Assembly: GCF_004362895.1 (NCBI RefSeq)
Contig: NZ_SNXI01000002.1
Span: 186,001 to 250,000 of the forward strand
Origin: Idiomarina aquatica
GTDB taxonomy: Bacteria; Pseudomonadota; Gammaproteobacteria; Enterobacterales; Alteromonadaceae
Direction of reading: 5' to 3'
Length of the DNA stretch: 64,000 bases
This document shows positions 17,711 to 25,323 of the stretch, in pieces; positions within the stretch are counted from its first letter, which is position 1, and the number at the start of each line of letters is the position of its first letter. The notes under the pieces were generated by a model, which searched no databases, was not told the DNA's origin, and saw nothing but the letters and a program-made list of their open reading frames with translations. The translations under genes were made by a program, and so were the position numbers.

Positions 17711-19124
17711 GCAAACTCCAGAATGGCTGGACAATGTTGTGATCATCGCGCAGCTGAGTTTTATTGGCTACTTTTTGCTGTTAACGCTGGTGTACGCGAT
17801 TCTGAATGTAATTAGCTTTGTTGTCATACGCCGTTATATGCGCCGCTACGATAATCCGCTGTTACCGAGCAGTTTTGGGCCGTTACTGCCTCCCGTGTCG
17901 GTACTGGTGCCCGCTTACAACGAAGAGCTGAGCATTGTGGCGTCGATAAAGAGCATTCTGCAAATGGAATATCCGCGCTTTGAAGTTGTGGTGATCAACG
18001 ATGGCTCTAAGGACGATACGCTGGCGCAACTGACCGCAGCGTTCGGTTTAAAGTCCTATCACGAAGCCTACCGCGAGCAATTAACTACGCAGCCTATTCG
18101 TCAATTATACCGATCGGAGCGTTACCCACAGTTACGTGTCATTGACAAAGACAATGGCGGCAAAGCCGATTCGTTAAATGCCGGCATCAATGCCTCGCGG
18201 TACCCTCTGTTTTGTGCAGTTGACGCTGATTCGATCATGCAACGCGACAGCCTCGATAAAATCGCCCGGCCGTTTATCGATGAACCGGAAACCGTCGCCG
18301 TTGGCGGCTCTATCCGAGTAGCGAATGGCTCGACTATTCGGCATGGACTCCTAAATAAAGTAGCCTTGCCTAAATCGTTACTGGCGCGGTTGCAAATTGT
18401 CGAGTACCTGCGCGCGTTTTTATTTGGCCGCATGGGCTGGTCGCCGTTAAACGGCATGTTGATTATATCCGGTGCTTTCGGCTTGTTCCGTAAAAAGGCC
18501 GTGCTGGCCTGCGGCGGTTACCAGGCCAGTACCGTTGGTGAAGACATGGAGTTGGTCACACGTCTGCACCAGTACATGAACCACAGTAATCAGCAATACA
18601 AAATTACCTTTGTACCCGACCCGGTTTGCTGGACCGAAGCGCCTGAAGATCTCACCACGCTTAAGAATCAACGCATTCGTTGGCAACGTGGATTACTGGA
18701 AAGTCTGACCAAAAACTTTGGTTTAATGTGGTCAGCAAAAGGTAAAGCCGCCGGCTGGGTGGCATTTCCGTTTATGTTGTTTTTTGAGGGGATAGGACCG
18801 TTAATTGAATTATTGGCTTACGTGCTCACTGGTTATTTTTTTGCCGCCGGTCTGGTGGATGTCGAGTTTACTTTGGCTTTTTTAATCGCAGCTTTCGGCT
18901 TCGGGATCTTCATCTCAATATTTTCACTGATTCTGGAAGAACTCACCTTCCGAACTTATCAGTCAAAGCGCGATTTAATGCGCTTAATCTTAGTCGCAAT
19001 TCTGGAAAACTTTGGTTACCGACAATTAAATAGTTGGTGGCGTCTGCGGGGTTTATGGCAGTTTGCCCGCGGACGTCGCCACAATTGGGGCAAGATGAAA
19101 CGGGTTGGTAGCTTGGGGAACTAG
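17703..19124 (+). CDS. Family 2 glycosyltransferase, polysaccharide synthase type
   Basis: 473 residues from the ATG at 17703, which overlaps the HEAT gene's stop. An N-terminal membrane helix comes first, then a GT-A domain with VLVPAYNEE, VVINDGSKDDT, the DADS metal-binding motif and EDMELVTRLH. The QRIRWQRG motif of processive synthases follows, and then three or four C-terminal membrane helices. This is the architecture of PgaC- and hyaluronan-synthase-like enzymes, which polymerise and extrude a polysaccharide across the inner membrane. The polymer is unknown. The TAG stop lies at the start of the next repeat. Confidence 0.88.
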   Translation: MSEQTPEWLDNVVIIAQLSFIGYFLLLTLVYAILNVISFVVIRRYMRRYDNPLLPSSFGPLLPPVSVLVPAYNEELSIVASIKSILQMEYPRFEVVVINDGSKDDTLAQLTAAFGLKSYHEAYREQLTTQPIRQLYRSERYPQLRVIDKDNGGKADSLNAGINASRYPLFCAVDADSIMQRDSLDKIARPFIDEPETVAVGGSIRVANGSTIRHGLLNKVALPKSLLARLQIVEYLRAFLFGRMGWSPLNGMLIISGAFGLFRKKAVLACGGYQASTVGEDMELVTRLHQYMNHSNQQYKITFVPDPVCWTEAPEDLTTLKNQRIRWQRGLLESLTKNFGLMWSAKGKAAGWVAFPFMLFFEGIGPLIELLAYVLTGYFFAAGLVDVEFTLAFLIAAFGFGIFISIFSLILEELTFRTYQSKRDLMRLILVAILENFGYRQLNSWWRLRGLWQFARGRRHNWGKMKRVGSLGN

Positions 19125-19470
19125 CGCTAGGCACGTGCTTCGCCGTGCCTTGCTGGGCTCTCGCTGCGCTCGCCTTGCTAAACATAAGAGCGGGTTGGGT
19201 ATGGGCGTTTGGGTGTGGGGTGGTGGCGCACGGGGATGTTGGAGGGCATGGATGCCCGGAAACAAGCCACACGGACGTGCTTGAAGCGGTCCCCGTGCGC
19301 CACCACCCCATACCCAAACAAAGCCCATAGCCATCCCATTCCGCGTTTGTGTTTAGCAAGGCGCGACAGCGCCGCCAAGCAAAGCGAGCGTAGCGAAGCC
19401 GCCAAGCAAAGCGCGGCGAAGCACGCGCTGCCGAGCAAGCAGCCGCAGGCTGCGCCTAGCACTCGAATTC
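19122..19470. repeat. Composite mosaic repeat containing the inverted 128-bp core
   Basis: About 350 bases with the same parts as 12836-13125 in the opposite orientation. On the left are GCGCTAGGCACG, a CTCGCTGCGCTCG hairpin and CTTGCTAAACA. The 128-bp core follows, then GTTTAGCAAGGCGCG and a run of short GCGAAGC/GCCGCCAAG words ending CGCCTAGCAC. The outer flanks are inverted copies of each other. It separates the polysaccharide operon from the DUF294 gene. Open frames across it are spurious. Confidence 0.7.
19201..19328 (-). repeat. Structured 128-bp repeat, copy B (inverted)
   Basis: An outer stem ATGGGC/GCCCAT and a perfect 20-bp stem (19217-19236 with 19290-19309) enclose a 53-base loop with the inner hairpin GGGCAT-CC-ATGCCC. 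Read in reverse complement, the loop differs from copy A (12861-12988) at three positions, two of them paired with each other. In the stems, A-T becomes G-C or C-G becomes G-C with both partners changed. Confidence 0.8.
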
Positions 19471-19488
19471 GAGCAGAGGATATAAAAA

Positions 19489-21321
19489 ATGGAACCCGAT
19501 AGCTTTTTAGAAGACTGCCCGCCGTTTGATGAGCTTGAAGCTGAGCAACGACGTTGGGCCGTATCGCAGTTGCAGTCCGTCTATATGAACGAACAAAACT
19601 GTAATGAAATTATGCATGACATGCGGCCGGCGCTGTTTATCGTTCGTTCCGGTGTTTATGACTTGCGTAGCGGTGAGGGACGCTTGATTGACCGGTTGGA
19701 AAGTGGTGACTTATTTGGTTTTCCGTCGTTGTTGACCGGGCGTGAGATTGTAAACCGCTTAACGACTATCGAAGATGGCATTGTGTATGTGCTGCCGCAA
19801 CACGCCTTTGATCGCTTGCGAAATGCCTCGAAGCAGTTCGAACAATATTTTATCCGTGCGCACGGCGAGCGACTGTTGACCGAAAAAGGCGGTGGTGACG
19901 GCAGTGGTGATGACTGGACCGAGCAAACGGTGGGCTCGGTAGTGACTATGGCGCCGGTGAGTTTGGCAAGCGATACGTCGATTCAGGATGCAGCCAAACT
20001 GATGGCTGAGCACGGTATTAGCTCGGTGTTGGTAGTGGATGATGGTCAGTTAGTAGGTATTTTAACGGATCGGGATTTGCGTAATCGGGTTATTGCTCAG
20101 GGCTTGTCGTACGAAGTTAACGTTGCCGCGGTAATGACGCAGCTGCCGGAGTCGGTTGAGGAGAATCGCTCCCTGCTGGATGCGTTAACCACCATGACGG
20201 CCAGTAACGTGCACCATTTACCGGTGGTAAATAGCAAGAACCAACCGGTGGGGATGGTGACAGCGACCGACTTGATCCGTCAGCAGCGCAGCGAGCCGGT
20301 GTATCTGATTAGTGCTATTCGTAAAGCGGAGAGTCGCGAGCAACTGATCCAGGAAGCGCAAAAGGTGCCTGAATACTTAAAAACCTTTGCCAACCGCGTA
20401 AAACGCACAACTGTGGTAGGGCAACTGATGGCGTCGTTAACCGACGGTATGACGCGGCAACTCATTCAACTGTATGAAAAACAATACGGCGCGGCACCGG
20501 CGCAATATAGCTGGCTGGCGTTTGGATCGCAGGGCCGGGAAGACCAAACGCTAAGTTCCGATCAGGATAATGGTTTGTTGCTTGCCAATGGCTTAACAGA
20601 AAAGCAAAAAGACTGGTTTAAGGGCCTGGGAGAGTATGTCTGCGAAGGGCTGCATGAATGCGGTATTCCGCTGTGCCCGGGTAATATCATGGCGTCAAAT
20701 CCGGAGTGTCGCGGCACCACCGACGAATGGTTACAACGATTCAAAAAGTGGACCCAAAGCCCAACTCCGAAAGCGTTGATGTATTGTCAGATATTTTTTG
20801 ACAGTCGGGCCGTAGTGGGCAATGGACGGTTTTACCAGAACTACCGCGAACAGGTTGCTAAATTAGCGCAAAACGAGATGTTTTTGGGTAACTTAGCCAT
20901 GTTAGTTAACCGCATCTCGGTACCCTTAGGTTTGTTTAATCGCTTTAGAACCGAGGATACTGACGATGGCGATACCATTGATATTAAACGCTATGGTATT
21001 GCCCTGATTAACGATATTGCCCGCATCTATTCACTGCAGGCAGGTTTAACCGAGCCGAGCACGCCGGTGCGGCTAAAAGCGTTGCAGAATAGTAAGTTAC
21101 TTAACCAGCGAGATAACGAATCCTTGTTGGAAGCATGGCAATTTCTGACCCAGTTGCGGCTTAACCACCAACTCGCTGTGTGGGATACTGACAAACCGAA
21201 AAATGCACTGGACCCGGATGCGCTCAGTACGCTATCACGCCGCCAACTCAAGTCTGCGTTTAAAATTATTAAAGAAGCGCAGCAGGGCGTCGGTCTTAAG
21301 TTCAGCCGCCAGGGATATTAA
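19489..21321 (+). CDS. cNMP-binding/CBS/DUF294 putative nucleotidyltransferase
   Basis: 610 residues. There is an N-terminal cyclic-nucleotide-binding-like domain (about 15-125, RSGVYDLRSGEGRLIDRLESGDLFGF). Two CBS domains follow (about 150-268, with GISSVLVVDDGQLVGILTDRDLR and HHLPVVNSKNQPVGMVTATDLI). The DUF294 nucleotidyltransferase core has GSQGRE from 346 and the metal pair D358 and D360, and the DUF294 C-terminal helical domain lies at about 450-600. Such proteins sit beside acetate symporter genes across Proteobacteria and are probably signal-dependent nucleotidylyl enzymes; the substrate is unknown. A gap of 2 bases to the exonuclease gene indicates an operon. Confidence 0.88.
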   Translation: MEPDSFLEDCPPFDELEAEQRRWAVSQLQSVYMNEQNCNEIMHDMRPALFIVRSGVYDLRSGEGRLIDRLESGDLFGFPSLLTGREIVNRLTTIEDGIVYVLPQHAFDRLRNASKQFEQYFIRAHGERLLTEKGGGDGSGDDWTEQTVGSVVTMAPVSLASDTSIQDAAKLMAEHGISSVLVVDDGQLVGILTDRDLRNRVIAQGLSYEVNVAAVMTQLPESVEENRSLLDALTTMTASNVHHLPVVNSKNQPVGMVTATDLIRQQRSEPVYLISAIRKAESREQLIQEAQKVPEYLKTFANRVKRTTVVGQLMASLTDGMTRQLIQLYEKQYGAAPAQYSWLAFGSQGREDQTLSSDQDNGLLLANGLTEKQKDWFKGLGEYVCEGLHECGIPLCPGNIMASNPECRGTTDEWLQRFKKWTQSPTPKALMYCQIFFDSRAVVGNGRFYQNYREQVAKLAQNEMFLGNLAMLVNRISVPLGLFNRFRTEDTDDGDTIDIKRYGIALINDIARIYSLQAGLTEPSTPVRLKALQNSKLLNQRDNESLLEAWQFLTQLRLNHQLAVWDTDKPKNALDPDALSTLSRRQLKSAFKIIKEAQQGVGLKFSRQGY

Positions 21322-21323
21322 CC

Positions 21324-21980
21324 ATGGGTAAGTTACTCGGTGCGTTAGCCGACTGGTACCAACGCCGGCAACAATTACAAAAGCCCTGGACACAACAACG
21401 TTATGTCGCGCTCGATATTGAGACCACAGGGCTTGACCCTAACAAGCATCAGGTACTGTCCATCGCCTGGATGTCAATTAACCCGCCGGTGATGCACACC
21501 GGCAGTGCGCAATATCACGTGTTCTCCCACGGACAAGAACTGGAACTGGGCCAAAGCCCGACTATTCATGGCCTGACGCAACAGGACTTTTTGCATAGTT
21601 CTGATCCACGTCAAACCTATGCCATGTTAAGCAGGGCTTTACAGGGTGCGGTTCTGGTGTGCCATCATAAGGGAATGGACTGGCGCTTCTTAAAGCACAT
21701 CGAAAAAGAGTTTTTGATAAATTTCAGGCCTTTGGGTATTTTTGACACGCTGGCATTTGAAAAAAACATAATGTTCAAAAATCCTGACAGTCCCCCAAAA
21801 AAAGGGCAGTTAACTTTAAGCGCATGTAGGGCAAGGCGCGGGCTGCCGAACTATACATCTCATCATGCCTTTACAGACACTCATGCATGTGCGGAACTAT
21901 TTTTGGCGCAGGCCTTTAAATATGCGGGGCATTCAACAAAAACAATACATCTGTTAAAACAGTGTAAACATTTAATATGA
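21324..21980 (+). CDS. DEDDh 3'-5' exonuclease, DnaQ-like
   Basis: 218 residues. All DEDDh residues are present: D31 and E33 in ALDIETTGLD, D119 in HHKGMDWRFL, and H180 with D185 in HHAFTDTHA. The family includes the proofreading subunit of DNA polymerase III and RNase T-like enzymes. This short stand-alone form regularly follows the DUF294 gene in acetate-symporter neighbourhoods, which suggests a joint role that is still undefined. The last codons are AT-rich and run up to the promoter of the next gene. Confidence 0.88.
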   Translation: MGKLLGALADWYQRRQQLQKPWTQQRYVALDIETTGLDPNKHQVLSIAWMSINPPVMHTGSAQYHVFSHGQELELGQSPTIHGLTQQDFLHSSDPRQTYAMLSRALQGAVLVCHHKGMDWRFLKHIEKEFLINFRPLGIFDTLAFEKNIMFKNPDSPPKKGQLTLSACRARRGLPNYTSHHAFTDTHACAELFLAQAFKYAGHSTKTIHLLKQCKHLI

Positions 21981-22004
21981 AATAAACATTTTCCACACAA
22001 AACA

Positions 22005-22033
22005 TTTACATCGCTGGATTAGGTTGCTATGTT
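22005..22033 (+). promoter_or_regulatory. Sigma-70-type promoter of the Oar-like receptor
   Basis: TTTACA, 17 bases, then TATGTT preceded by TTGC (extended -10). The receptor promoter at 25236-25264 has the same TTTACA-N17 layout with TTGC before its -10. About 70 bases of leader follow, ending with the GGGAG ribosome site before 22106. Confidence 0.55.
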
Positions 22034-22105
22034 CTCGGAACGTCAGAGACTGGTTTTCGGTCTAGATGACGCACAAGAATAATATTCCAGGGAGTATTAC
22101 ACGTT

Positions 22106-25075
22106 ATGAAATCTCAGTTTTTTAAACGCACGTTAACAGCTGCAGCTGTTGCGGCAGCAATGGGTATCTCAGCAACAGCAGTTGCACAGAGCACCACAGG
22201 TAGTGTAAATGGCCAAGTCGTTACTACGAGCGACCAGGCGGTAGAAAATGCAAGCGTTACTATCCGTAACGTCGAAACGGGTTTTACCCGCACGGTTCAG
22301 GTAGGTGAAGACGGCTCTTACCGTTTCCCTCAGTTACCAACAGGCCGCTACATTGTAGTAGCTAATGCTAGTGGTTATGAGCCGAATCAATCTCAAGAAT
22401 TTGTAATCAGTGCTGGTGGCTCTCGTGAGCTGACTGTACCGCTGGCTACCGGTATTGAGACCATTGACGTATCGGGTACCGCAATCTCTATGGTTGACAC
22501 GCGTAGCTCAGGTACATCGCTTAACATCGGCGAAGCACAAATCGACCGTATCCCGGTCCCACGTAATGCAACTAACGTTGCGTTGCTGGCGCCAAGCACA
22601 ACTGCTGGTGACAGCCGTTTCGGTAACTTAGCATCTTTCGGTGGCTCATCTGTTGCCGAGAACGCGGTTTACATCAACGGTTTGAACGTAACTAACTTCC
22701 GTACCGGTACTGGCTTCTCAGAAGTACCATTCGAATTCTACAAAGAGTTCGAAGTTAAAACGGGTGGTTACAGCGCTGAATATGGTCGTTCGACTGGTGG
22801 TGTTATCAATACCATCGTTAAGAGCGGTACCAACGAATGGGAATTTGGTGCTAACCTTTACTACACGCCAGATAGCTTCTCTGAAGACGCTCCTGATGTT
22901 CGTTATGCAAACGCAGCAGCGACCAACGAATACTATATTTACAACGCAGCAGATACGCGTGATGAATACGAAGGTAACATCTACGCATCAGGTCCGATCA
23001 TCGAAGATACCCTGTTTATCTATGCATTGTATAACCCACGCAATGTCGAACGTGAAACTGTTGGCACCGAAGCACAGACGTTCTTCGATGACTCAACTGA
23101 TGATGCGTTCTGGGGTACTAAAATTGATTGGCAAATCACCGGCGACCACCTGTTAGAGTTGCTGGCATTCTCTGATAGCACCACGACTAACACACTGAGC
23201 TACGGTTTTGATCCGCAAACAGGTGAGCGCTCTGGTCCTCCAGGTGTCTCTTACTCTGAAAACGGTGGTACCAACTACTCAGCAACTTACACGGGTTATC
23301 TTACCAATGACCTGACCATGAAGGTCATGTACGGTGAAAACCAGTACGACTTGAGCTCTAACTCTGATGAGTTTGCTTATTGTTCGCTGATTCGTGACTA
23401 CCGTACTAACGTAACACCACCTAACGGTATCGAAGCAGGTTGTGCGGATACTTCAACTTACTTCGGTGAGACTGGTGAAGATACGCGTAAAGCGTTCCGT
23501 GTTGACTTTGAATGGTACTTGGGTGACCACCTGCTGCGCTTTGGTTACGACCGTGAAGAGAATACTTCAACTTCACAAACCTCTTACTCAGGTCCTGAAC
23601 AGTCTTACTACTTCGTTGAGACTGGTGAACCAGGTCAGCAGCTTGCAGGCGGCAACACCGTACCTGAAGGTGTAACTGAGTATGTTATGGCGCGTGAGTA
23701 CCGTGTAAGCGGTGACTTCGAGACTATCGGTAGTGCGTTCTATGTTGAAGACCAATGGTCAATTACTGACGACTTAACGGCAACTATCGGTTTACGTAAC
23801 GATACCTTTGACAACAAAAATGCTGAAGGCGAAACTTTCGTTAAGATCGACAACATGTGGGCACCACGTTTGGGCCTTTCATGGGACGTAAACGGTGATG
23901 GACAATCTAAACTGTTTGCTAACGTTGGTCGTTACTTCCTGCCTGTAGCAAACAACACCAACGTGCGTTTGTCAGGTAACGAATACGACGTGCGTACATT
24001 CTACGAGCTGAACGGTGCGACTGTAGGTCAAATCGAAGGTCAGGACTCGCTGATTCTGGACTTAGGTCCTGCGTTTGGTGAAGTTGTCAACGCCGACGGT
24101 ACTGTTCCAGATACTCGCGCTATCGTTGACCAGGATATCGACCCAATGTACCAGGATGAAATCATCTTAGGTTATGAGTCGGCATTTGCTGAGAACTGGA
24201 GCTGGGGTATCCGTGGTATCCGCCGTCAATTGAATGGCGCGATCGACGATATGGAAATTTCTGCCGCCCTAGACGACCGTTATGGCTGTCACGCAGCATC
24301 TTACGTACTGGGTAACCCAGGCGAGAGCATGGAAATCTTTGCAGACACCAACTGTGATGGTTCGCTGGACGAGCAGATTGCGTTGCAACCTGAAGAACTT
24401 GGCTACCCAGAAGCTGAGCGTTCTTACAACGCAGTAGAAGTTACTTTGGCTCGCGCATGGGCTGATGGTTGGTCAATCAACGCATCATACACTTGGGCAC
24501 ACAGCTATGGTAACACCGAAGGTCTGGTAAAATCTGACATCGCACAAGACGATGCCGGTATTACCCAGGACTTCGACTTCCCTGAGTTGATGGACGGTGC
24601 CTACGGTGATCTTCCAAACGATCGTCGCCATATGTTTAAAGCTTATGGTGCTTACGAGTTGACTGAAAACCTGCGTGTAGGTGCTAACTTCCGTCTGGAA
24701 TCTGGCCGTCCTACCAACGCATTCGGTATCGGTCACCCTAACGGCGTGCCTTCATACGGCGATACTTTCTACGTATGTAAAGCAAACTGTAACGACGAAG
24801 CAAACGATGAGTACGCGTACTTCCCACGTGGCACCTATGGCCGTACGCCATGGCAGGCACGTTTGGACTTAAACGCAACTTACACAACTCAAATCCAGAA
24901 TATGGAAACTGAGTTCCGTGTAGACGTATTCAACGCGCTTAATGCGCAGTCTGTTGCTCGTGTTAACGAGTTCGCAGAAGACGGCGCACCAGGCGTTGCG
25001 AACGAGCGTTTTATGCTGCCAACGGCATTCCAAACTCCTCGTTACCTGATGTTTAGTGCTTCAGTTAAGTTCTAA
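22106..25075 (+). CDS. Oar-like TonB-dependent receptor with carboxypeptidase-regulatory domain
   Basis: 989 residues. The signal peptide ends ATAVAQ. An N-terminal beta-sandwich (about 30-115, GSVNGQVVTTSDQAVENASVTIRNVETG then GSYRFPQLPTGRYIVVA) is the carboxypeptidase regulatory-like fold. A plug (about 120-260, with AENAVYINGLNVTNF and GGVINTIVKSGTN) and a 22-stranded barrel follow, ending MFSASVKF. This is the OmpA-related Oar type, linked to uptake of peptides or other large nutrients. Codon use is strongly biased to GGT, CGT and AAC, suggesting high expression. It is monocistronic, with its own promoter and terminator. Confidence 0.88.
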   Translation: MKSQFFKRTLTAAAVAAAMGISATAVAQSTTGSVNGQVVTTSDQAVENASVTIRNVETGFTRTVQVGEDGSYRFPQLPTGRYIVVANASGYEPNQSQEFVISAGGSRELTVPLATGIETIDVSGTAISMVDTRSSGTSLNIGEAQIDRIPVPRNATNVALLAPSTTAGDSRFGNLASFGGSSVAENAVYINGLNVTNFRTGTGFSEVPFEFYKEFEVKTGGYSAEYGRSTGGVINTIVKSGTNEWEFGANLYYTPDSFSEDAPDVRYANAAATNEYYIYNAADTRDEYEGNIYASGPIIEDTLFIYALYNPRNVERETVGTEAQTFFDDSTDDAFWGTKIDWQITGDHLLELLAFSDSTTTNTLSYGFDPQTGERSGPPGVSYSENGGTNYSATYTGYLTNDLTMKVMYGENQYDLSSNSDEFAYCSLIRDYRTNVTPPNGIEAGCADTSTYFGETGEDTRKAFRVDFEWYLGDHLLRFGYDREENTSTSQTSYSGPEQSYYFVETGEPGQQLAGGNTVPEGVTEYVMAREYRVSGDFETIGSAFYVEDQWSITDDLTATIGLRNDTFDNKNAEGETFVKIDNMWAPRLGLSWDVNGDGQSKLFANVGRYFLPVANNTNVRLSGNEYDVRTFYELNGATVGQIEGQDSLILDLGPAFGEVVNADGTVPDTRAIVDQDIDPMYQDEIILGYESAFAENWSWGIRGIRRQLNGAIDDMEISAALDDRYGCHAASYVLGNPGESMEIFADTNCDGSLDEQIALQPEELGYPEAERSYNAVEVTLARAWADGWSINASYTWAHSYGNTEGLVKSDIAQDDAGITQDFDFPELMDGAYGDLPNDRRHMFKAYGAYELTENLRVGANFRLESGRPTNAFGIGHPNGVPSYGDTFYVCKANCNDEANDEYAYFPRGTYGRTPWQARLDLNATYTTQIQNMETEFRVDVFNALNAQSVARVNEFAEDGAPGVANERFMLPTAFQTPRYLMFSASVKF

Positions 25076-25116
25076 AGCTAAGTTAATTTAGATTTAAAAC
25101 TTAGTAGCGAGAATAC

Positions 25117-25142
25117 AAACCGCCCTTCGGGGCGGTTTTTTT
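25117..25142 (+). terminator. Terminator after the Oar-like receptor
   Basis: AAACCGCCC-TTCG-GGGCGGTTT followed by further T residues: a stable tetraloop hairpin with a T tract. Confidence 0.85.
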
Positions 25143-25235
25143 CGTCTCTGCGCCCAAAAATTGACCCGGGACAAGCAAAAAGTTGATGAGTTCAACATTA
25201 TTTCAACAAAACAACCACATGTGCGTTACAAAGTG

Positions 25236-25264
25236 TTTACATTAAAATAACTTCTTGCTAACTT
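25236..25264 (+). promoter_or_regulatory. Sigma-70-type promoter of the second receptor
   Basis: TTTACA, 17 bases, TAACTT, with TTGC before the -10 as at 22005-22033. The leader ends in GGGGAG before the ATG at 25324. Confidence 0.55.
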
Positions 25265-25323
25265 TTAAACATCCACAACACGAAGTGGATTCATAACAAT
25301 AATGTTCCGGGGAGTTTTTACTC

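Noticed and set aside
22106-25075. Oar-like receptor as a carboxypeptidase
   Set aside because: Only the regulatory-like beta-sandwich is present; no catalytic zinc carboxypeptidase motif is seen.
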